Positions 1 to 5,253 are shown, counted from the first letter of the stretch. The stretch is DNA of 5,253 bases from Mariprofundus sp. (GCA_030951065.1 JAUZQH010000174.1:1-5253), one strand, 5' to 3'. The notes: generated from the letters alone by a model not told the origin. Numbers and translations are program-made.

Positions 1-830
1 GGATTGCTGAGCACATCTTCATCAGCTGTTTGTTCGACATGCGCCAGCAATGTGCCTTCGACACGCGCCTGTCGGTAATATTCCTGCTGCGAATATCCGT
101 AATCGACAGTAAATACAAATCCGCACCCGATAATTCGAGCCAATTCGGCTTGCCAGTCAGCCAGGGCCGGGTTGTGTTCGGAAATATAATCATTCGGCCA
201 GGCTGCTATCAGTTCAGGGGCAATAGCAGGAGCTTGCTGCATCGGCTCAGCCGCATCAGTCCAGCAGAAACCGGACTCGTTCAGACCAACGCCCCGCTCA
301 TAAAACGTTCCCTGCCGATAATGAAAACAGGGAACAGGAAAAGCATCGGGTAATTCATTGCTGTAGTAGATGACGTGTTGTACTTCCTGTACTTTTTCGA
401 GCGAATCAACCAGTGCAACATCCAGTTGTCGTTCCGCGTACAATTTTTTTTGTCTTTCTCGTAACTGTGCGCAGTGTTCCACAGAAATTACTGTGGTTGG
501 CGATTGCATGGGTAATTGAAAGAGAATATCCAGCAATGCGGCCAACTGCTGACCAGAACCGGAACCCTGCTCAATCAGCGTCCAGCTGACCGGTTCCCCC
601 ATTTGCTGCCAGCCATTGAGAACCAGATCAGCCATGGCCAGTGTTGACCAGGGTCCGAGTTCCGAAGCGGTCACAAAATCGCCCTTCTCTCCAAAAACAG
701 TTTTCGTTTCATAATAACCCAGCCCCGGCTCATACAGTGCCACCTGCATGAAGGCCTCAAAAGGCAAATACCCGCCAGCATCAATAATGCGCTGGCGAAT
801 CGCCCGGGTTAATAACTGTTGATTTGACAT
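1..830 (-). CDS. MidA-family class I SAM-dependent methyltransferase (COG1565), C-terminus cut off by window edge
   Basis: The visible 276 residues match the MidA/NDUFAF7 methyltransferase family, usually about 380-400 residues, so roughly the last quarter lies outside the window. Seen in order: ALYEPGLGYY (31-40), FGEKGDFVTASEL (46-58), the glycine-rich SAM loop EQGSGSG (87-93), NELPDAFPV (158-166) and FTVDYGYSQQEYYR (240-253). The mitochondrial homologue NDUFAF7 methylates an arginine of a complex I subunit; the bacterial substrate is not settled. Several signature positions differ from the usual form as I remember it (ASE for APE, EQGSGSG for E-x-G-A-G-x-G, NELPDAF for NELLDAL, GTLLAH without the usual CYxxH), so this may be a divergent paralogue. 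The ATG at 828-830 is chosen because an in-frame TAG lies 24 bases upstream with no other start between. GAGGGG at 845-850 is a ribosome site with rather long spacing (14 nt). It is divergent from trxA. Confidence 0.87.
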   Translation of the reverse strand, partial: MSNQQLLTRAIRQRIIDAGGYLPFEAFMQVALYEPGLGYYETKTVFGEKGDFVTASELGPWSTLAMADLVLNGWQQMGEPVSWTLIEQGSGSGQQLAALLDILFQLPMQSPTTVISVEHCAQLRERQKKLYAERQLDVALVDSLEKVQEVQHVIYYSNELPDAFPVPCFHYRQGTFYERGVGLNESGFCWTDAAEPMQQAPAIAPELIAAWPNDYISEHNPALADWQAELARIIGCGFVFTVDYGYSQQEYYRQARVEGTLLAHVEQTADEDVLSN

Positions 831-832
831 GG

Positions 833-861
833 TTGACGCTTTTACCCCTCCGGACTAACGT
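833..861 (+). promoter_or_regulatory. Possible sigma70-type promoter for trxA
   Basis: TTGACG (833-838) is a good -35 element, and exactly 17 bases later is TAACGT (856-861), which keeps the key T, A and final T of a -10 box. Transcription from here would give a leader of about 30 bases before the trxA start. The -35 overlaps the region just upstream of the divergent methyltransferase start, so the two genes would share this 66-base control region. The match is moderate and was judged by eye. No clear promoter for the methyltransferase was found on the other strand. Confidence 0.35.
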
Positions 862-896
862 TTCGTTTATTACTTACCAACAAACGAGGAAAACAG

Positions 897-1229
897 ATGT
901 CTTCAGACTTAATTATTCATGTTAGCGACGAAAGCTTCGATGCAGATGTATTAAAAGCTTCCGGCCCTGTTGTTGTTGATTTCTGGGCCCCATGGTGCGG
1001 CCCGTGCAAACAAATCGCCCCGATTCTGGACGAAGTGGCAGCTGAGAAGCAAGGACAGGTCACTGTTGCTAAAATCAATATCGATGATAATCCGAACACA
1101 CCGGGTAAATATGGCGTGCGCGGCATCCCGACCCTGATGCTGTTCAATAACGGTAATGTTCAGGGCACCAAGGTTGGCGCCGTCAACAAAGCCAAACTTA
1201 CAGAATTCATCGACGAACACCTCGACTGA
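897..1229 (+). CDS. trxA: Thioredoxin 1 (TrxA)
   Basis: A full-length 110-residue cytoplasmic thioredoxin that reduces protein disulfides such as those of ribonucleotide reductase, and is itself reduced by thioredoxin reductase. The active site is WCGPC with cysteines 34 and 37. The buried acid is D28 in VVVDFWAPW, and the cis-proline is P78 in RGIPT. Length and sequence track E. coli TrxA from end to end (for example [23 protein letters not shown]). The ATG is preceded by GAGGA at 886-890 with 6-base spacing. In E. coli and many relatives trxA lies just upstream of rho; here the gene stands alone and is closed by its own terminator 21 bases after the stop, so it is probably a single-gene unit. 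Nothing is missing or broken. Confidence 0.98.
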   Translation: MSSDLIIHVSDESFDADVLKASGPVVVDFWAPWCGPCKQIAPILDEVAAEKQGQVTVAKINIDDNPNTPGKYGVRGIPTLMLFNNGNVQGTKVGAVNKAKLTEFIDEHLD

Positions 1230-1250
1230 TCTTTTCAGGGTAACAGCTTC

Positions 1251-1285
1251 AAAAGGCAGGGGTTTATCCCCTGCCTTTTTTATTT
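1251..1285 (+). terminator. Intrinsic terminator of trxA
   Basis: A perfect 12-bp stem (AAAAGGCAGGGG, 1251-1262, with CCCCTGCCTTTT, 1268-1279) encloses a 5-base TTTAT loop and runs into a T-rich tail, TTATTT. It begins 21 bases after the trxA stop. On the opposite strand only four T residues follow the stem, so it should act mainly on trxA transcripts. Confidence 0.93.
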
Positions 1286-1289
1286 CCAT

Positions 1290-1321
1290 ACTGAAAAACT
1301 ACAAAAACGTAGTTTTTCAGT
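1290..1321. repeat. Perfect 13-bp inverted repeat between convergent genes
   Basis: ACTGAAAAACTAC (1290-1302) and its exact reverse complement GTAGTTTTTCAGT (1309-1321) flank a 6-base AAAAAC spacer. No T tract follows the hairpin on either strand, although each arm contains a run of five A or T. It lies 10 bases after the trxA terminator stem and 77 bases from the end of the convergent hydrolase gene, so it could weakly terminate or stabilise that gene's transcript. It could also be the remnant of a small mobile repeat. No second copy was seen in this window. Confidence 0.75.
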
Positions 1322-1398
1322 GCTTCCGCGCAGACTATGGATAGCCTGCCACAATTTATCAGGGTAGATGAATTGGATGGCAATAAATCAGCATCACC

Positions 1399-2223
1399 TT
1401 AAATAAAGCTCCTGATAACCTTTGAAACTTCCGGAGTTCGTAGATAACCATACGACTTATGATGGATGCCTCCCCAGTCATTCGCCACCAGATCATCTTC
1501 AACCAATACGCCCCTGCCATTTGCTTCAAAATCCCCGGCCAGGTGGGCATCCATGGCTACAGGGTCTCTCTTGTCGGCAAAATTTGACCACTTATTCACA
1601 ACGCTTGGAGTTCTAACTAACGCGTTTTCCTGTGCGATCTTATATTTAACATGTGGAAGCCCTAACGGGGAACCGAGTGTAATCAAATGATCAACAGTTA
1701 ATCTTGGGTGTTCTTTTCCAATGCTCCTCAGAACATCATAAGCGATAATGGTTCCCATAGAATGAGAAAGAATCATTATTCGCTTGTCTTTATGATTCAA
1801 AATTGCATTTCGTAACCGGCCTCTTAATGTATCTCGTATACCTTTGTCTTTATAATACTTTGATAAATCCCCAAGCTTGCGTTTCAGAACTGCATCGGCT
1901 GCAGCATCCACACCAAAATGTTTTTTCATGGAGTCCATTATATCTCCTGCGAAATCGAAAACACCCGCTTTTACTGCATCCAGCCAACTCTCTTCATAAG
2001 TCTTTATCGCCCCCTCTGCAGCTTCCTTATATAGATCAGGTTCCGGATCAATCTCATCATACATAACGTCAGCCCAATATACCGAGACGAAATTTATCGG
2101 GGCATTATCGATTCCTTCATTTTTCTTCAAACCTTCCCGTATCGCATCTTCCCAACCTTTTGCCAAAACCTCAGCCGCTGGCTTATTTGCAAGGCCATGG
2201 ATACCAATCAACATATGACTCAT
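1399..2223 (-). CDS. Alpha/beta-hydrolase-fold protein (lipase/esterase-like)
   Basis: The 274-residue protein has an alpha/beta-hydrolase layout: an N-terminal strand with IGIHGLANKP (6-15, HG being a likely oxyanion element), the nucleophile elbow SHSMG (153-157, Ser155 with serine in place of the usual first glycine), ITLGSPLGLP (181-190), a likely acid in FADKRDP (D217 or D220) and a likely catalytic His254 or His255 in GGIHHKSYGYL. The region 60-130 between strand and elbow is charged and helical and may form a lid. There is no signal peptide or membrane segment, so it is probably cytoplasmic. Substrate is unknown; ester or thioester hydrolysis is inference. The first ATG is favoured over Met4 because GGAGGG (2232-2237) sits 8 bases upstream. 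Sampled stretches are only 33-48% G+C, below most neighbours, suggesting later acquisition. It has its own putative promoter and no partner gene. Confidence 0.82.
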   Translation of the reverse strand: MSHMLIGIHGLANKPAAEVLAKGWEDAIREGLKKNEGIDNAPINFVSVYWADVMYDEIDPEPDLYKEAAEGAIKTYEESWLDAVKAGVFDFAGDIMDSMKKHFGVDAAADAVLKRKLGDLSKYYKDKGIRDTLRGRLRNAILNHKDKRIMILSHSMGTIIAYDVLRSIGKEHPRLTVDHLITLGSPLGLPHVKYKIAQENALVRTPSVVNKWSNFADKRDPVAMDAHLAGDFEANGRGVLVEDDLVANDWGGIHHKSYGYLRTPEVSKVIRSFI

Positions 2224-2261
2224 TAGTTCTACCCTCCCGTACGAGTTGTAACTTTCCTCAT

Positions 2262-2290
2262 GTAATACCCTTATCAGTGTACATCTGCAA
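2262..2290 (-). promoter_or_regulatory. Possible promoter of the hydrolase gene
   Basis: On the minus strand TTGCAG (2285-2290) and TATTAC (2262-2267) are separated by exactly 17 bases, and transcription would start about 30 bases before the ATG. The -35 match is poor beyond TTG and the -10 is fair (four of six), so this is tentative. The rest of the gap up to trmL (about 2291-2402) holds no other feature I can support. TTGAAA at 2323-2328 has no good -10 at proper spacing for trmL. Confidence 0.35.
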
Positions 2291-2402
2291 CAGCAATGTA
2301 TGGTAAAGGGGAACTATCGAACTTGAAAGACCAGCCTGATATCCTGATTTATTCCGGGCCTGACTATTGCATTGAATATGGGTCTGCTTGAGCTTGCAGC
2401 GC

Positions 2403-2870
2403 ATGACAATTCAACTGCATATCGTTCTCGTCGAGCCGGAGATCCCTCCAAACACGGGGAACATTGCCCGGCTATGTGCCTGTACCGGATGCAAGTTACA
2501 TCTCGTGCACCCGTTGGGATTCGAAATTACAGATAAGCAGTTGAAACGTGCCGGACTGGATTACTGGCAATATCTCGATGTTCAACAACACGAAAACTGG
2601 CAGGCAGCACGACAATCGATCGGTGAAAACAGAAACTGGTTCGGCCTGAGTTCCAAGGTCGAAAACAGCTATTGGGATGCCACATTTGCCTGTGGAGACG
2701 TACTGGTTTTCGGTCCGGAAACACGTGGACTCAGTGCTGACATACTGGCCGACCTGCAAGCACTCACCATTCCCATGCGCAACGATGCCCCCGTACGCTC
2801 CCTGAACCTTTCCTCGGCATGCTCAATTGTGGCATTTGAAGCACTGAGACAGTTGAAAACATTGAAATAA
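2403..2870 (+). CDS. trmL: tRNA (cytidine/uridine-34-2'-O)-methyltransferase TrmL
   Basis: A 155-residue SPOUT-class enzyme (E. coli TrmL, formerly YibK, is 157 residues) that methylates the 2'-OH of the wobble nucleotide in certain tRNA-Leu species with SAM. The three family motifs that form the trefoil-knot cofactor site are all present: NTGNIARLCACTG (17-29), FGPETRGL (103-110) and RSLNLSSACSIVAFEA (132-147). The N-terminal LHIVLVEPEIPPNTGN and the central RAGLDYWQY are also typical. The ATG at 2403 is chosen because it places the start where the family begins. An in-frame TTG at 2388 would add five residues; neither start has a strong ribosome site, so the start is the uncertain part. It stands alone, divergent from the hydrolase and convergent with the nitrilase operon, and no strong terminator follows it. 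Confidence 0.95.
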   Translation: MTIQLHIVLVEPEIPPNTGNIARLCACTGCKLHLVHPLGFEITDKQLKRAGLDYWQYLDVQQHENWQAARQSIGENRNWFGLSSKVENSYWDATFACGDVLVFGPETRGLSADILADLQALTIPMRNDAPVRSLNLSSACSIVAFEALRQLKTLK

Positions 2871-2876
2871 CAGGAA

Positions 2877-2885
2877 TTATCCACC
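2877..2885 (+). promoter_or_regulatory. DnaA-box-like site, isolated
   Basis: TTATCCACC differs from the standard DnaA box TTATCCACA only at the last base. It starts six bases after the trmL stop codon and is followed by GCCGC and then the AT-rich stretch. It has the same orientation and same sequence as the box at 3055-3063. Confidence 0.5.
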
Positions 2886-2922
2886 GCCGCTATATGCATG
2901 TTAAACTTCTTTAAGAATTAGC

Positions 2923-3000
2923 CAACTATACTAGATTTAACTTTAATATAATCATATAACTGTTTGTTTATAAATGCATTCCTATGATGACTATATTTTA
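2923..3000. other. AT-rich stretch, possible DNA unwinding element
   Basis: Within this stretch, positions 2941-3000 contain 12 G or C in 60 bases (80% A+T), the lowest value I counted anywhere in the window. It contains no open frame, no hairpin terminator and no RNA gene that I recognise. It sits between the isolated DnaA-like box and the three-box cluster, which is how unwinding elements are usually placed in bacterial origins. No clear 13-mer series, DnaA-trio run, IHF site or GATC site was read in it, so the role is inference. Confidence 0.4.
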
Positions 3001-3023
3001 TGCACGCGTCTTGTTGTGCTTCT

Positions 3024-3037
3024 CCTGATATATCAGG
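3024..3037. repeat. Perfect 14-bp palindrome CCTGATATATCAGG
   Basis: The sequence equals its own reverse complement over all 14 bases, with no spacer. It lies 17 bases left of the DnaA-box cluster in a gap between gene ends. It could be a dimeric protein-binding site. No regulator is identified and no promoter is seen next to it. Confidence 0.6.
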
Positions 3038-3054
3038 TATGAAAACACGAAGTT

Positions 3055-3089
3055 TTATCCACCAAGTTATCCACAGCCTCTGTGGATAG
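3055..3089. promoter_or_regulatory. Cluster of three DnaA boxes, candidate origin core
   Basis: Three boxes lie in 35 bases: TTATCCACC (3055-3063, plus), the exact consensus TTATCCACA (3067-3075, plus) and TGTGGATAG (3081-3089, read on minus as CTATCCACA). The first two start 12 bases apart in the same direction. The last two face each other and make a 9-bp inverted repeat (TATCCACAG, 3068-3076; CTGTGGATA, 3080-3088) with a 3-base centre. The extended form AGTTATCCACAG equals the strong R1-type context of E. coli oriC. The cluster is in the gap between the 3' ends of trmL and the nitrilase gene, so autoregulation of a nearby promoter is an unlikely explanation. The sites are clear as sequence; whether they form an origin, a titration locus or a chance group is unproven. 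Confidence 0.6.
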
Positions 3090-3159
3090 GGTTTACAAAC
3101 CTTTTATTTGCAAAGAGTTGAGAAAATCAACCATAGAAATTAAATGTTCAGGACAGCAA

Positions 3160-3957
3160 TTACATCCTGCGGTGCCGCAAGGCCGGCAGCGATTCACGCA
3201 CCTGATGCAGTCGTTTTTTCGACAGCTCCGCGAGCACAACACCGTCCCCTTCCGGCAACTCGGCCAGCACCTCTCCCCAAGGGTCAATGATCATGCTATG
3301 CCCCCAGGTTTCCCGCCCGTCCGGATGCCTGCCCCATTGCGCCGATGCCAGCACATAGGTCTGATTCTCAATCGCTCTGGCTTTGAGTAAAGTCTTCCAG
3401 TGTATCCGCCCTGTCGTAGCAGTAAAAGCTGCAACATTGCACAGCACATCACAGCCATCATCGGCATAAACGCGGAACAGTTCGGGGAAACGCAGATCAT
3501 AACAGATACTCAAACCCACCCTGTATTCACCCACTGAAACGGCAGCCGGCCTGAGTCCTGCCTCAATCAAAGCCGATTCACAGTAGGACTCACCCTCATA
3601 ATCCATATCGAACAAATGGATTTTATCGTAAATCGTCAAAAGCCGGCCCCGTGCATCAAATACCGGACTGGCATTGCGAATCCGATCGTCACAACCGTTC
3701 AATAACAGTGTACCACCGATAATAGCCATCTGATGTGTTGCAGCCTGTTCGGAAAGAAAGCGGAGTGTTACGGAGTGGTTCTGGTCTTCGGCAAGCTGCT
3801 GTTTCTCTACATCACTGCCACCCATAAAGGAAAAATTCTCCGGCAGCAGTGCCAGTTCAGCACCTTGCCCGGCCGCCTGAGCCAACAGATCCTGAACGGT
3901 CGCAAGGTTGGTATCGCGATCTGTGCCGGAACACATCTGGATGCATGCTACACGCAC
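3160..3957 (-). CDS. Carbon-nitrogen hydrolase, Nit1/Nit2-type (possible deaminated-glutathione amidase)
   Basis: A 265-residue single-domain nitrilase-superfamily amidase, normal family length. The Glu-Lys-Cys triad is visible: E40 in LALLPEN, K112 in YDKIHLFD and C152 in SICYDLRFPELFR. Further Nit-type marks are FTATTGRIHWKTLLKARAIE (178-197), with ENQTYV following, and GHSMIIDPWGEV (219-230). Nit1-type enzymes remove the amide from deaminated glutathione, a side product of transaminases; that substrate is likely but not proved, and omega-amidase activity is the main alternative. The start is GTG at 3955-3957. AGGAG, 12 bases upstream, overlaps the TAG stop of the preceding gene, and no better start lies in frame after that stop. 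Only 15 bases separate it from the DUF4438 gene, so it is probably the last gene of that operon. No clear terminator follows. Confidence 0.93.
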   Translation of the reverse strand: MRVACIQMCSGTDRDTNLATVQDLLAQAAGQGAELALLPENFSFMGGSDVEKQQLAEDQNHSVTLRFLSEQAATHQMAIIGGTLLLNGCDDRIRNASPVFDARGRLLTIYDKIHLFDMDYEGESYCESALIEAGLRPAAVSVGEYRVGLSICYDLRFPELFRVYADDGCDVLCNVAAFTATTGRIHWKTLLKARAIENQTYVLASAQWGRHPDGRETWGHSMIIDPWGEVLAELPEGDGVVLAELSKKRLHQVRESLPALRHRRM

Positions 3958-3972
3958 AGGCGCGGTAAACTC

Positions 3973-4854
3973 CTAAGCAAATCGCCCGATTTTTTTAATC
4001 ACACCCACATTCGCATCATCGCTGATCACCGGCACCAGCTTTCCATCACAGGCACTCATCAGCGTCATCATGCCGGGGCCGTGTCCTGCCAGCGGTGAAT
4101 CCGAATGAATCACCACGCCAATCGTGACAGCGTCCTTGCGATAAGTCCGGCCATAACGGTTATCGTGATCCAGCACTGCCACAAAATCGCCGAATCGCAG
4201 CTTGTCCAGCCCGTATTCCTCAACCGTAGCCTGATCATGACAGAGAATATCGTAGTCGCCGGTTGTCACCGACAGTGCCCCGATACCGGAACCCATGGCA
4301 TGGCCGGGTACCGTCACATGCACAGGTACCTCGATTTTGCCATCGTCCCGTTCTTTCAGTCCCCACGCATCGAGCACATCCGGATCAAGGCTGTAGATAT
4401 ACACATCGGGGTGATCAATCAGCTTCAGGCCCTGCCCGTAACCCCGAATCAGAAATTTGTCATCGCAGGTGAGTTTATCGAGTATTTCATCGGAAAAATC
4501 GAGCATCAGATGATCCACACCGCCATGATGGCCCAATACAGTTCCCTTCTCACCTTTGGCGGCTCCGGAAATCACCATGGCTTCATTGCCACAACAGGCC
4601 AGAAACTGGTAACCGGCTTCAGCCTTGCGGTTTTTGTGCGTCAACGTAGAAGAAACACCCGGTTCAATATGTTCACCGGCCCAGCCAAAAACCGAGTCAC
4701 CGATTTTCACGTTATACGTAATACCGCCCGTGGAAGGCCAGGCAAAGATCTCACCGGCCGCCCCGACCTCGAACGGAGCCCATTGATTGGCAGGTGATAC
4801 ACCGCCCTGCACAGCGGTTTTGACCAGTTGTTCACGATTGGTTTTCAAGCTCAT
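3973..4854 (-). CDS. DUF4438 family protein of unknown function
   Basis: A 293-residue cytoplasmic protein that I recognise by pattern as DUF4438: STGGITYNVKIGD (41-53), GWAGEHIEPGVS (57-68), LACCGNEAMVISGAAKGEKG (85-104), HHGGVDHLMLDF (109-120), RGYGQGLKLIDHP (137-149), SLDPDVLD (155-162) and a C-terminal AGHGPGMMTLMS (256-267). No function is established that I know of. Many conserved glycines and histidines (HHGG, PGHAMGSG, LDHDNRYGR, GHGPG) could line a ligand or metal pocket; that is inference. The start at 4852-4854 is chosen over the ATG three codons earlier because AAGGA lies 8 bases before it, whereas it touches the earlier ATG. Translation begins inside the end of the 43-codon frame, and a nitrilase gene follows by 15 bases. 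One 60-base sample is 63% G+C, the highest level counted (also seen in trxA and midA samples). Confidence 0.82.
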   Translation of the reverse strand: MSLKTNREQLVKTAVQGGVSPANQWAPFEVGAAGEIFAWPSTGGITYNVKIGDSVFGWAGEHIEPGVSSTLTHKNRKAEAGYQFLACCGNEAMVISGAAKGEKGTVLGHHGGVDHLMLDFSDEILDKLTCDDKFLIRGYGQGLKLIDHPDVYIYSLDPDVLDAWGLKERDDGKIEVPVHVTVPGHAMGSGIGALSVTTGDYDILCHDQATVEEYGLDKLRFGDFVAVLDHDNRYGRTYRKDAVTIGVVIHSDSPLAGHGPGMMTLMSACDGKLVPVISDDANVGVIKKIGRFA

Positions 4855-4963
4855 CAGCAACATCCTTTTTCAGCACACCCGGTGCCGGTGAATGTCCCAT
4901 TGATAGCGCATCGCGAACCGTTTCGCAATCAGCGCGGATGCGCCTGAAAAACCAGCCAATCAT
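4832..4963 (-). CDS. Small 43-residue protein, unrecognised, translationally coupled
   Basis: An open frame of 43 codons fills what would otherwise be a 108-base gap. Its ATG shares one base with the TGA stop of the upstream repeat-protein gene (TGATG), and its own TGA lies 23 bases inside the start of the DUF4438 gene, in a different frame. The peptide begins MIGWFFRRIRADC, a short hydrophobic-aromatic start followed by basic residues, has a central SMGHSPAPG turn and ends in an acidic helix-like KKDVADELENQS. There is no transmembrane segment of full length and no motif I recognise. The overlaps at both ends are typical of real operon genes. The alternative is a non-functional frame that only serves to carry ribosomes to the next start. 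Confidence 0.55.
   Translation of the reverse strand: MIGWFFRRIRADCETVRDALSMGHSPAPGVLKKDVADELENQS
4862..4867 (-). promoter_or_regulatory. Ribosome binding site that fixes the DUF4438 start
   Basis: On the minus strand AAGGAT, with core AAGGA at 4863-4867, is 8 bases from the ATG at 4852-4854. It directly abuts the upstream ATG at 4861-4863, so that one would be unusable. The site lies inside the coding region of the small upstream frame, fitting coupled translation. Confidence 0.7.
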
Positions 4964-5253
4964 CACTTCATCAATGATTTCAACCGCTGTTTATCCTGCT
5001 CGGAAGGATGATGCGTGATACCCAACAAAACCCCCGCAAGCTCTTTTTCCTGCTTGCTGGCAGACGCATCGGACTGCAATTGACGCAACTTGTCCGCATC
5101 GCTACCACCCACACTATGCCGCATGTTTTTCAAAGCATTGGCCAGAATTTTTTCGCCGGCACTTGTATGTTGATCCGCTACAATCCCGGCCAGTTTTTCC
5201 TGCTCGCTGCTATCCGGATAGTGATTCAAATGCATGATGATTGCAGCCATGGT
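4963..5253 (-). CDS. Helical-repeat protein of unknown function, probably missing its N-terminus
   Basis: At least 95 residues, hydrophilic, with no membrane segment or signal visible. It appears to be built from roughly 30-residue units with the pattern EK-x-LA-x2-L-x4-H, then S-x2-DK-x2-L. Good copies are EKILANALKNMRH followed by SDADKLRQL (residues 33-57), and EKELAGVLLGITHHPSEQDK (68-87) then RLKSL; a first copy is AAIIMHLNHYPDSSEQEKL (2-20). The first copy lacks its opening EK-x-L, which would be encoded just beyond the window, and the frame stays open to the last base. The ATG at 5248-5250 may therefore be internal rather than the true start. Each unit probably forms two short helices. 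No family is recognised. It is the most upstream visible gene of the minus-strand operon, joined to the next frame by a TGATG overlap. Confidence 0.7.
   Translation of the reverse strand, partial: TMAAIIMHLNHYPDSSEQEKLAGIVADQHTSAGEKILANALKNMRHSVGGSDADKLRQLQSDASASKQEKELAGVLLGITHHPSEQDKQRLKSLMK

Noticed and set aside
30..353. Plus-strand open frame of 107 codons
   Set aside because: It is antisense to the methyltransferase, whose motifs are clear in this region.
479..496. CCACAG / CTGTGG inverted repeat with a six-base spacer
   Set aside because: It is a short repeat inside the methyltransferase coding region with no regulatory context.
951..1289. Minus-strand frames antisense to trxA
   Set aside because: TrxA is unmistakable on the plus strand; the antisense frames have no motifs and run through the trxA terminator.
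1592..1600. TTATTCACA, an exact TTATNCACA DnaA box on the plus strand
   Set aside because: It is isolated within the hydrolase coding region with no neighbouring boxes, so it is treated as chance and not part of the cluster.
3090..3109. GGTTTACAAACC followed by a T-rich run, possible terminator for trmL
   Set aside because: The arms are five bases with a two-base centre, too weak to fold as drawn, and it is 220 bases beyond the trmL stop.
4511..4519. TGATCCACA, one mismatch from a DnaA box
   Set aside because: It is a single site inside the DUF4438 coding sequence, 1.4 kb from the cluster.
4105..4797. Long plus-strand open frame of 230 codons opposite the DUF4438 gene
   Set aside because: The minus-strand frame has clear family motifs, a ribosome site and operon neighbours; the plus frame shows no recognisable motif and is an antisense shadow.

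Overview
The window looks like a piece of a gammaproteobacterial chromosome. TrxA and TrmL are close to their Escherichia coli counterparts along their whole length. Base composition is moderate and variable: 60-base samples I counted ranged from about 20% to 63% G+C. Genus cannot be read from the sequence. No tRNA, rRNA, CRISPR array, transposase or phage gene was seen.

Layout. Positions 1-830 (minus) hold the first 276 codons of a MidA-type SAM-dependent methyltransferase that runs off the left edge. A 66-base divergent gap separates it from trxA (897-1229, plus), which ends in a strong intrinsic terminator. A perfect 13-bp inverted repeat follows. Next comes a convergent, AT-richer gene for an alpha/beta-hydrolase-like protein (1399-2223, minus) that may have been inserted here. 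Facing away from it is trmL (2403-2870, plus), a tRNA wobble-position 2'-O-methyltransferase.

After trmL comes a 289-base gap lying between two gene 3' ends. It has one exact and three near-exact DnaA boxes, three of them packed into 35 bp, plus a 60-base stretch that is 80% A+T and a 14-bp palindrome. Because no gene starts here, ordinary DnaA-controlled transcription is a poor explanation. A replication origin or a DnaA-titration locus is the most interesting reading of the window.

The right part (3160-5253) is a tight minus-strand operon read leftward: a truncated helical-repeat protein; a previously unlisted 43-codon reading frame joined to it by a TGATG stop/start overlap; a DUF4438-family protein; and a Nit1/Nit2-type carbon-nitrogen hydrolase 15 bases downstream. 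The operon promoter lies beyond the right edge. The overlaps suggest coupled translation and a shared, unidentified function, possibly involving hydrolysis or repair of an amide compound.
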